A stretch of 10,905 nucleotides of DNA from an uncultured Verrucomicrobiota bacterium (lineage in GTDB: Bacteria > Verrucomicrobiota > Kiritimatiellia > RFP12 > UBA1067): positions 1 through 10,905 of the forward strand of contig CALYRV010000061.1 in the NCBI GenBank assembly GCA_945483525.1. Reading direction: 5' to 3'. Shown piece by piece: positions 1 through 6,058 of the stretch. Under the pieces are notes generated by a model. It saw only the letters and a program-made list of their open reading frames with translations, had not been told where the DNA came from and did no database searches. A program made the position numbers and the translations under genes. The first letter of the stretch is position 1. Every line of letters starts with the position of its first letter.

Positions 1-1062
1 AAATACGGGGAGAAGGCCAAGAAGTTCACCCTAAACGGTGCCGGCGGTGTCGTTATGGAGGTGTCTGACTACGGCGGGAAGATTATCAAGATCCTTACTC
101 CGGACGCCAAGGGCAGGCTCAAAGACGTTGTTGTCGGCTTCGACTCTCCTGCGGGATGGGATAACGGCGACCCTTACTGGGGTTGTATCATTGGCCGTTA
201 CGGTAATCGCATCGCGAAGGGTGTTTTCAAATTGAACGGCAGGAAGATCAAACTTCCAGCGCTAAACAATGCGCCCGCCGGAATCGGGTGCAATCTCCAC
301 GGTGGTAAGCGCGGATGGGATGCCTATGTATGGCAGTCGAAGCCATTTGTGGATGGAACGGATGTCGGGGTGATCTTCACTCATTGTTCTCCAGACGGGG
401 ACGAGGGCTTTCCTGGAACCGTCGACGTGATGGTGACTTACACGCTTACCAAGGACAATGTCTGGCGCGTCGATTACGAGGCGGTCACTGACAAAGAGAC
501 GCCGATCAACATGACTCAGCATGTCTACTTCAATTTCAAGGGCGAGGCAGGCGGCACGATCGAGGATCATGTCCTTAAGATCGCCGCGGATACGTTTACG
601 CCGACCGATAAGGGACAGATCCCCACTGGCAAGGTGGTTAAGGTTGCCGGCACCCCGTTCGACTTCCGCAAGGGTATGCGTATCGGCGAGCGGATCAATG
701 AGAAGTGCGCCGATCTTGAGTACGGCCGCGGCTATGATCATAACTGGGTGCTTGGCAAGGGCAAAATGAAGGTCGAGAAGAAGGTCCGTTTCGCCGCTGA
801 GTTGTCCTGCCCTCTTAACGGACGGAAGGTCGAGGTCTGGACGACCGAGCCGTGCCTCCAGGTCTACACCTCCAACTGGTCCGATTACAACCAGACCGCG
901 AAGGGCGGTGAACACCTTTCGTTCCGCTGCGGCTGTGCGCTTGAGACGCAGCATGCTCCTGACTCTCCGAATCATCCCGAATGGCCGACGACGTTCGTCA
1001 AGCCCGGCGAGGTGTATCGCACCACCACCGAGTTCCGCTTCGGGATAAAAAATGGGAAATGA
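1..1062 (+). CDS. galM: Aldose 1-epimerase (mutarotase), 5' end outside the window
   Basis: Interconverts alpha and beta anomers of hexoses such as galactose and glucose. The reading frame is open from base 1 to the TGA at 1060-1062. The codons before the ATG at 55 already read like family sequence (KFTLNGAGGVVMEVSDYGG), so 55 is probably internal and a short N-terminus, perhaps with a signal peptide, is missing. Counting from the Met at 55, family motifs appear in order: GRYGNRIA (Arg52), NLHGG (His82), SPDGDEGFPG (112-121), NMTQHVYFN (His156), DHNWVLG (Asp228), QVYTSNW (269-275) and ALETQHAPDSPNHPEWP (Glu297). By family knowledge His156 and Glu297 are the catalytic acid/base pair and Arg52, His82 and Asp228 contact the sugar, so all key residues are kept. 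The gap to the next gene is 21 bp. The family call is firm; the natural substrate and cell location cannot be read from this fragment. Confidence 0.93.
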   Translation, partial: KYGEKAKKFTLNGAGGVVMEVSDYGGKIIKILTPDAKGRLKDVVVGFDSPAGWDNGDPYWGCIIGRYGNRIAKGVFKLNGRKIKLPALNNAPAGIGCNLHGGKRGWDAYVWQSKPFVDGTDVGVIFTHCSPDGDEGFPGTVDVMVTYTLTKDNVWRVDYEAVTDKETPINMTQHVYFNFKGEAGGTIEDHVLKIAADTFTPTDKGQIPTGKVVKVAGTPFDFRKGMRIGERINEKCADLEYGRGYDHNWVLGKGKMKVEKKVRFAAELSCPLNGRKVEVWTTEPCLQVYTSNWSDYNQTAKGGEHLSFRCGCALETQHAPDSPNHPEWPTTFVKPGEVYRTTTEFRFGIKNGK

Positions 1063-1071
1063 AGATTTCCC
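1054..1071 (+). other. Perfect 7-bp hairpin across the galM stop codon
   Basis: GGGAAAT (1054-1060) and ATTTCCC (1065-1071) are perfect inverted copies around a GAAG loop, and the galM stop TGA lies at 1060-1062. No T-run follows, so it is not a classical intrinsic terminator. It sits 12 bp before the GTG start of rnhC, which has no clear Shine-Dalgarno sequence. It could influence mRNA stability or coupled translation; that role is inference. Confidence 0.4.
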
Positions 1072-1083
1072 GCAATTCGCAAC

Positions 1084-2187
1084 GTGGCCAAGACCTCATA
1101 CACTTTCGAACTGACGAATGACCAGCAGGAGATTCTGCTGGGCATCATGGTGAACGGTAATTATCGCAAACGCGAAGTGCCGTATTCGCTGTGGTCGATC
1201 GAAGGTAACGGGTTCAACGCCACGCTTTATTCGAAGGAGAAGCACGGCAAGCGTAAGCTCTGTGTGCAGGGTTCGGGAGCTGAGGATTTCGTTCTCTTCA
1301 CGCTTGAGCCGCAAGTGCTTGGCGCTGCATCGCTCGGTTACGAGGAGGTGCTGAATCCAGAGACGCTTGCGCCGCACGGCGGCAGTGACGAGTCGGGCAA
1401 GGGGGATTTCTTCGGTCCGCTCGTCGTCTGCTGCGCTTATGTGGACGAGAGGATTTCCGCAGCGATCGACGAGTTTACCTACACGGTTACGGACAGGAAT
1501 GACAATGTCCGTAAGCTCAAACTTGAGGTGAAGGATTGTAAGAAGATGTCCGACACTCAGGTGCTTGTCGCCGGTGCGAAGCTTCGTGCGTTGCTCGGAG
1601 AGGACGGCTATGCGGTGGTGAAACTCGGTCCAGCGGCTTATAATCGCCTGTATGCGAAGATCCAGAACATTAACCGGATGCTGGCCTGGGCGCATGGCAC
1701 CGCGATCGAGGAACTGCTCCAGAAGAAGCGGTCCGTGACGCGCGTTGTCGTCGATCAGTTCGCGCCTACAGAAGCTACGATTAACCGTGCGCTCAAGCCG
1801 CTTGGCAGGTCTGCTGTGATCGATCAGCATCATAAGGCAGAGAGTGATCCGGCCGTTGCCATCGCGTCCGTCATCGCCCGCGAAATTTTCCTCCGCGAGA
1901 TTCAGAAGATGAGTGAAGAGGTTTTCGGTTCTTCGGCTTCAGCTTCGGGCATTGGATCAATTCCTATCGGCTCAAGCGATCCGAGGGTTCGCGAGCTCGC
2001 CGAAACGATGGTGAAGCGTAACGGACCAGTCTGGCTGATGAATCACTGCAAGGCACATTTCCAGACGGCGGACAAGGTGCTTGCCGCCTGCGGCTTCTCC
2101 CGTTCCGATCTCCCTCCAGAAGGACGAGTTACCCGCGCCTCCGCTCGTGAATCCCAGGTGGCCGGCGATTCCTCTCCCGGGGAATGA
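1084..2187 (+). CDS. rnhC: Ribonuclease HIII
   Basis: Cuts the RNA strand of RNA/DNA hybrids in the cytoplasm, removing R-loops and replication primers. The 367-residue product has the two-part plan of RNase HIII: an N-terminal substrate-binding domain (about 1-90) and an RNase H catalytic domain. Visible motifs are GSDESGKGDFFGPLV (100-114), VKDCKKMSD (149-157), VVVDQFAP (221-228), HHKAESDPAVAIASVIARE (249-267), and VWLMNHCKAHF (316-326) near the end. The acidic metal-binding set is intact: Asp102, Glu103, Asp224 and Asp255. The Ser-Gly-Lys-Gly-Asp form of the first motif separates it from RNase HII. It is longer than the usual roughly 300 residues because of a Ser/Ala/Gly-rich insert (about 282-297) and a polar tail after about 337. 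The start is a GTG with no strong ribosome binding site, 21 bp after galM, chosen because MAKTSYTFEL fits the family N-terminus. Confidence 0.95.
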   Translation: MAKTSYTFELTNDQQEILLGIMVNGNYRKREVPYSLWSIEGNGFNATLYSKEKHGKRKLCVQGSGAEDFVLFTLEPQVLGAASLGYEEVLNPETLAPHGGSDESGKGDFFGPLVVCCAYVDERISAAIDEFTYTVTDRNDNVRKLKLEVKDCKKMSDTQVLVAGAKLRALLGEDGYAVVKLGPAAYNRLYAKIQNINRMLAWAHGTAIEELLQKKRSVTRVVVDQFAPTEATINRALKPLGRSAVIDQHHKAESDPAVAIASVIAREIFLREIQKMSEEVFGSSASASGIGSIPIGSSDPRVRELAETMVKRNGPVWLMNHCKAHFQTADKVLAACGFSRSDLPPEGRVTRASARESQVAGDSSPGE

Positions 2188-2204
2188 GATGATTTTTTAC
2201 CACT

Positions 2205-2216
2205 GTCGAATTCGAC
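2205..2216. promoter_or_regulatory. 12-bp perfect palindrome upstream of the exbB-like gene
   Basis: GTCGAATTCGAC is a perfect palindrome in the 48-bp gap between rnhC and the exbB-like gene, ending 19 bp before its ATG. Just before it are a short inverted pair, ATTCC (2168-2172) and GGAAT (2181-2185), and a T6 run (2193-2198), which could be a weak terminator for rnhC. A dimeric repressor site at the head of the envelope operon would look like this, but I cannot place a convincing promoter around it. Confidence 0.35.
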
Positions 2217-2235
2217 CTAACATCTGATACTAAAT

Positions 2236-2961
2236 ATGATAATAGCAAATTCTCTTTTCGAAGGTTTCCGCCAGTCCAACTTCATCGGACAGGGGATCGT
2301 TTATGCACAGCTCGCCGGATCAATCGTCATGCTGGCGGTTATTATCGGCAAGTTCAAGGAGCTCGGCTTCGTGAAAATGGCGGTCCGCCGCTTTCTCCGG
2401 GATTTCGGCACCTGTCAGACGGTGCTGGAGTATTATATGAGTCGTCGTCCCAGGACGAATGAAACCGGACTTACCGGCCTCTACGCGCAGACTTGTGAGC
2501 GGCTTCTCAAGCTGATGGGTCCGGAGTCTCGCTCACTGGTTCTTGGGGTCCGTACCGGTGTCGAAGGCTCGGCGGCTTTGACTGCGCGCGAAATCGAGCT
2601 CGTGAAAGGCACCTGTGAACATTCGCTGGACGAGGAGGAGATCCGTGTCGAGAACGGGATGACGATGATTGCGACGGTGGTCGCGCTTTCTCCGATGCTC
2701 GGGCTTCTCGGAACGGTCTGGGGCGTGCTAGACGCCTTCGCCGAGATGGGCTCGGCCGGCAGTGCCAATCTCGCGACCATCGCGCCGTCAATTTCTGCGG
2801 CGTTGGTCACGACCGTTGTGGGTCTGCTGATTGCGATTCCTGGCGTAATCTGCTTTAATTGGCTCAATTCCTCGATTCGTGACATAACTTCGGATATGGA
2901 GGGATTCGCAGATGAGCTTATCGGGCGTATCGCATGCGAATTCCAGGGAGGAGCGAGGTAA
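2236..2961 (+). CDS. exbB: MotA/TolQ/ExbB-family proton channel protein
   Basis: Inner-membrane proton channel subunit that, with the ExbD/TolR protein, turns proton motive force into movement of a TonB/TolA-type transducer. The 241 residues give three hydrophobic segments in the usual arrangement: TM1 about 19-38, a long cytoplasmic loop (about 40-140), TM2 about 143-165 and TM3 about 184-208. The signature SPMLGLLGTVWGVLDAF (152-168) starts in TM2, and SISAALVTTVVGLLIAIPGV (185-204) matches the conserved TM3 stretch. The small residues and Thr of TM2/TM3 that line the proton path are present. It is the first gene of the set, 36 bp before its partner exbD. TolQ and ExbB cannot be told apart here; the TolA-like third gene leans towards TolQ. 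No good Shine-Dalgarno sequence precedes the ATG. Confidence 0.9.
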   Translation: MIIANSLFEGFRQSNFIGQGIVYAQLAGSIVMLAVIIGKFKELGFVKMAVRRFLRDFGTCQTVLEYYMSRRPRTNETGLTGLYAQTCERLLKLMGPESRSLVLGVRTGVEGSAALTAREIELVKGTCEHSLDEEEIRVENGMTMIATVVALSPMLGLLGTVWGVLDAFAEMGSAGSANLATIAPSISAALVTTVVGLLIAIPGVICFNWLNSSIRDITSDMEGFADELIGRIACEFQGGAR

Positions 2962-2964
2962 GTC

Positions 2965-2992
2965 GGGAACAGGGAATGGTGAATTGAAGGAT
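2965..2992 (+). repeat. Four degenerate heptamers between exbB and exbD
   Basis: Bases 2965-2992 break into four 7-bp units, GGGAACA, GGGAATG, GTGAATT and GAAGGAT, drifting in sequence along the tract. The last unit supplies the GAAGG (2986-2990) that acts as Shine-Dalgarno for the exbD-like ATG at 2998, with 7 bp spacing. The tract fills most of the gap between the genes. It is short and degenerate and could be chance on its own; three clearer tracts with the same period elsewhere in the window make it more credible. Confidence 0.45.
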
Positions 2993-2997
2993 AAGAT

Positions 2998-3411
2998 ATG
3001 TCTTTGAGAAGGAGAAGAAGACGGGGAGAGAAGCCGAAGGCGCAGGTCGACATGACCTCGCTGATCGACTTGACTTTCCTGCTGCTGGTCACGTTCATCG
3101 TTACGCTCCCAGCGCTCGAGCAGGGCATTTCGATCATGCTGCCGCGGGCGAAGACGGACGAGCTGCCGACCAAGAACAAGAAGGCGAATACGGTCACCTG
3201 TCGTTATCCGGACGGCTACTTCCTCAATGACGCCAGGGTGACATTGGACGAGCTCGAGCAGCAGCTCAAGGCGATGGCTGCGGAAGATCCTGATGTGCCG
3301 GTTCTGGTCCGTGGTGACGAGCGTCTTGAATACGGCGTGGTGATGGATGTCGTCAAGATCGTATATAAGTGCAAGATTCGCCGCATGTCTCTAGTCACCG
3401 TTGAGAAATGA
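2998..3411 (+). CDS. exbD: ExbD/TolR-family biopolymer transport protein
   Basis: Partner of the ExbB/TolQ channel: one transmembrane helix whose buried aspartate carries protons, plus a periplasmic domain. The 137-residue product has a very basic N-terminus (RRRRRR at 4-9) fitting the cytoplasmic side, then VDMTSLIDLTFLLLVTFIV (17-35). Asp24 is the conserved intramembrane aspartate and lies in the usual position after the Pro/Ser-Leu-Ile-Asp-type start of the helix. The rest, about residues 42-137, matches the small periplasmic ExbD/TolR domain in length, including VPVLVRGDERLEYGVVMDVV, which corresponds to the conserved 'v.i.aD....yg.vv.v' region. GAAGG 7 bp before the ATG fixes the start. 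It is 39 bp from the transducer gene downstream and is almost certainly in the same operon as exbB. Confidence 0.9.
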   Translation: MSLRRRRRRGEKPKAQVDMTSLIDLTFLLLVTFIVTLPALEQGISIMLPRAKTDELPTKNKKANTVTCRYPDGYFLNDARVTLDELEQQLKAMAAEDPDVPVLVRGDERLEYGVVMDVVKIVYKCKIRRMSLVTVEK

Positions 3412-3450
3412 CTCTGCGGTCCTGCAACCCTCAACTCCGCTACTTAACAC

Positions 3451-4299
3451 ATGCATTACATTGATGAAGAACAACGTCCTAAGGTGCTCGGCAAGGGAAG
3501 CCTTGTCGCTGCGCTGGTGGTGCACGCTCTGTTTTTCGTCTGTTGCTGGGTGCTGTCCATGCCGTTTAAGACGAAGGAGGTCGTGATTCCGATCGAGCTC
3601 ACCTTCGAGGCGCCGCCGACGGTCCAGGACGAACCGAAGCCGGTTGTGAGGCAGAAGCCGCCGGAGCCGAAGCCCGAGCCGCCCAAGATCGAAGACAGGA
3701 ATATGGATGCGGTGATTAAGGAGCCGCCGCCGAAAAAGAAGCCGAAGGAGAAGGTTAAGCCGAAGGAGCCGGAAAAGCCGAAGGAGAAGGTTAAGCCGAA
3801 GGAGCCGGAAAAACCCAAGGAGCCGGCAAAGCCGAAGAAGACCGCGGCGGAATTGCGCAAGGAGCGGTTGAAGGCGATGCGGGAACGTGCGACGCAGGAC
3901 AATATGCCTCGGGTCAAGTCGCCGGCTCCGTCTGGAACCGGAACGAAACTGGATAAAAACTGGAAGGATCTCTTGAATCAGGGTTACAAGCCCAGTGCGA
4001 CGACGCAGATCGCCGAGAGTGAGATACAGCGTTGCATTTCACTGATTCGCCAGAAGTTCCATGATCGTTGGGAGCAGCCGGCCTGGACCTCGTCGATGAA
4101 GATGATGTATCTTGAGGTGACTTTTGGACCCGGCGGAAAGGTCGAAGGTTATCGGCTGATTCAGAGCTCTGGAGACGCGAAGGCTGACCGGTCCGTATTG
4201 TCCGCCGCGTCTCGCGTCGGTTATGTGTCTGGTCTGTCTGCTGATTTCCTCGCGAAGAACAAGAAAGTGCGTATTGATTTTAAAGTGACTCCGATGTGA
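3451..4299 (+). CDS. TonB/TolA-like energy transducer with Pro/Lys-rich spacer
   Basis: Third part of the ExbB/ExbD set: it spans the periplasm and passes motion to the outer envelope. Layout of the 282 residues: short cytoplasmic start (1-16), a single TM anchor (about 17-37) containing His25, a proline- and charge-rich spacer (about 52-130, mostly PKE/EKP words), a charged probably helical stretch (131-150), a linker, and a TonB/TolA-type C-terminal domain (about 188-282). In that domain LIRQKFHDRWEQP (198-210), YLEVTFGPGGKVEGYRLIQS (220-239) and SGDAKADRSVL (240-250) follow the TolA/TonB pattern of helix, strand with Gly-x-Val, Ser-Ser-Gly and Asp-Arg-Ser. The TM His is kept, but the Ser usually four residues before it is Ala21. 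The spacer carries a perfect 36-bp tandem duplication. No TolB or Pal gene is present nearby. No clear Shine-Dalgarno precedes the ATG. Confidence 0.85.
   Translation: MHYIDEEQRPKVLGKGSLVAALVVHALFFVCCWVLSMPFKTKEVVIPIELTFEAPPTVQDEPKPVVRQKPPEPKPEPPKIEDRNMDAVIKEPPPKKKPKEKVKPKEPEKPKEKVKPKEPEKPKEPAKPKKTAAELRKERLKAMRERATQDNMPRVKSPAPSGTGTKLDKNWKDLLNQGYKPSATTQIAESEIQRCISLIRQKFHDRWEQPAWTSSMKMMYLEVTFGPGGKVEGYRLIQSSGDAKADRSVLSAASRVGYVSGLSADFLAKNKKVRIDFKVTPM
3741..3812 (+). repeat. Perfect tandem duplication of a 36-bp unit in the transducer spacer
   Basis: Bases 3741-3776 and 3777-3812 are identical, encoding two copies of PKEKVKPKEPEK. The third partial copy after 3813 has already diverged (ACCC in place of GCCG). 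Nucleotide identity, with no synonymous change, suggests a recent slippage or duplication event. The unit is a multiple of three, so the frame is kept and only the length of the periplasmic spacer changes. Confidence 0.9.
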
Positions 4300-4327
4300 G
4301 AGCAGCGATAATAGATCGAGGTCGGTA

Positions 4328-6058
4328 ATGGCGTTTGGTTGTTTAGGTCTGTTTCTGGCGGTAATCACGCTTCATGGCGCGACGGGAGAGAACCTTCGCG
4401 CTCGCGCCTACTTTGACGCCAATAACGTTAAGGTGGGCGATCCCATGATCCTGACGATCGACTTTCTGGGCAAGGCGGATTTCGCCTCGCTACACCCGCC
4501 GGTTTTGTCCAAGGCAGTGGATCGTAAGGTCTGGCGGTTAGATGATTCTTCTGCGAAGACCCAGACCACGAAGAAGACGGTTTCAAATTTATTCAATTCG
4601 TGGGAGGTGCCGCTGGCGCGCACGATTACCTATCGGGTGCGTCCGTTGCGTGAAGGGGTGTTGTGGTTTCCGGAGTTGGAATTTGAATACGAGACTGCGG
4701 CGGGAGAGAAGAAAGTGGCCAAGACGAGTGCGATTCCAGTACATGCGGTTCCCGGCGTGCAGGTAGTGGTTGCGGAGATGTCTGAAGATGAGAATTCTCT
4801 TCCACAGCCCGATCCGCTGGTGGGAGCGAATGAAGAATTGAGAATGATGAATGAAGAATTGCGCAATAACGAGGTCTGGTTCAAGTGGCGCAAGGCATGC
4901 GCCCATCCATCGGCGGATGCGTTCGCGGAGTTTGATTTCCCAGCGGCGAAGATGAATGAGGCGAGGTGCGCGATAATTGACGGCAACTGGTCGCGGGCGA
5001 TGAAAATCTATTCCAAGTTGGAGTGGCTCGTGGGGCAGACACCCGCGATCGAGCGCGGTATTATTGCCGCGCTTGCGGTCAAGGCGCAGAGCCGAGAGGT
5101 GGAGTTGCCGATATGGCGTCAGGTTGGCCGTCCTGTGCTACGCTTCGCGTGGGCGGGGCGTGTCGGTCTCATCGTTGGCGGCATCGTGCTCGTCGCGCTG
5201 GTGTTCTGGTTTTTGGGCCGCGTAATCCGCGCGCTCGCCTGTGTCGCGCTGTCATTGACGTGCTTCTGTTACCTCAACCTGTCGCCTGCCACCTGTAATG
5301 CTCAGGGGCTTTTCAATTTCAATTTCGGCGGTTTTGGCGAAATGCAACAGATTAAGGCTGCGCCGGTTCTAGTTACTGTCGCGACTGATCGTCATGATTT
5401 GCAGGTAGGCGATGATTTCAGGTTCATTGTCTCCATTGAATCTCCGAAGGATGTGACGCTAGAGAACCTTCAGCTTCAGCCCTCCGAGACCTTCGGCATG
5501 CAGACCGTGGGCAAGGTGGCGTTTCTAGATGATCGAGTGGAAAATGGTTCCTCGAATAAGATTATCCGGCTTGCGGTACCTGTCCGTTACGACGTCCCAT
5601 TCAAGGGGTCGATCAACTTCACGATCAACGGTATGCAGACGCGGGTCATTCGCTCACGTAATTTCTCGTCGTCTTCTTCGACTTCGTTCACTTCGGTGTC
5701 CGCCCCGCTGTCTATCATGGTGCATCCGTTGCCGTCTGCGGGCCAGCCCTCCGACTTTTCCGGCATTGTCGCCGGCAAGCTGACGTTGTCAGAGACTCCC
5801 GATATGACGCTTGTTAATTCGAACGACGTCATCGTGATCTCCTGTGTGATGATGTGCGACGGATACGTGCCGCCGGATTTTGCCCCTCCTGGGGTTGCGT
5901 ACGAATGGCAGCGGGGACGCAGTTCGGTGGAGTGGAAGAAGTATTTTATCGCGGACGGCGCGGCAGAACTGCCGCAGACCGAGATAAGCTATTACGATCC
6001 GAAGTCCAAGACCTACAAGCGAGCCGTTTCGGCAAAACGACAGATACATTATCGCTAA
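4328..6058 (+). CDS. BatD-like membrane protein, apparent fusion of two modules
   Basis: The 576 residues fall into two halves. The first has a hydrophobic start (1-20, signal-like), a beta-rich region (about 24-150) with NNVKVGDPMILTIDF typical of BatD N-terminal domains, a polar linker holding a heptamer-repeat insert (169-182), and a probably helical TPR-like stretch (about 185-250, DGNWSRAMKIYSKLEWL). Hydrophobic segments follow at about 274-296 and 299-316. The second half (about 343-576) is the clearest BatD match: DLQVGDDFRFIVSIE (357-371), then LPSAGQPSDFSGIVAG (468-483), the family's 'plP.. p..F.G.VG' motif. The family is named from Bacteroides aerotolerance operons, but its molecular role is poorly known. 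Residues 299-326 look like a signal peptide for the second half, hinting at an old fusion. No von Willebrand Bat partners lie in the window. GAGGT (4318-4322) supports the start, 28 bp after the transducer gene. Confidence 0.7.
   Translation: MAFGCLGLFLAVITLHGATGENLRARAYFDANNVKVGDPMILTIDFLGKADFASLHPPVLSKAVDRKVWRLDDSSAKTQTTKKTVSNLFNSWEVPLARTITYRVRPLREGVLWFPELEFEYETAAGEKKVAKTSAIPVHAVPGVQVVVAEMSEDENSLPQPDPLVGANEELRMMNEELRNNEVWFKWRKACAHPSADAFAEFDFPAAKMNEARCAIIDGNWSRAMKIYSKLEWLVGQTPAIERGIIAALAVKAQSREVELPIWRQVGRPVLRFAWAGRVGLIVGGIVLVALVFWFLGRVIRALACVALSLTCFCYLNLSPATCNAQGLFNFNFGGFGEMQQIKAAPVLVTVATDRHDLQVGDDFRFIVSIESPKDVTLENLQLQPSETFGMQTVGKVAFLDDRVENGSSNKIIRLAVPVRYDVPFKGSINFTINGMQTRVIRSRNFSSSSSTSFTSVSAPLSIMVHPLPSAGQPSDFSGIVAGKLTLSETPDMTLVNSNDVIVISCVMMCDGYVPPDFAPPGVAYEWQRGRSSVEWKKYFIADGAAELPQTEISYYDPKSKTYKRAVSAKRQIHYR
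4829..4870 (+). repeat. Heptamer tract inside the BatD-like gene
   Basis: Five 7-bp units, GAATGAA or GAATTGA and close variants, run from 4829 to 4863, followed by a degenerate sixth to 4870. Two rounds of a 21-bp super-unit (4829-4849 and 4850-4870) are translated as NEELRMM and NEELRNN, a repeat in protein residues 168-181. The composition (A/G-rich) differs from the flanking coding DNA. The tract lies in a polar linker where extra residues should be tolerated. Confidence 0.85.

Noticed and set aside
262..975. Long minus-strand open frame opposite the epimerase
   Set aside because: It is antisense to a gene with full family motifs, and its translation has no recognisable domain and a composition typical of a shadow frame.
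5854..6057. Earlier in-frame start for the aminotransferase
   Set aside because: The 68 extra residues overlap the BatD-like C-terminus and resemble nothing in the family; conserved sequence starts just after the ATG at 6058.
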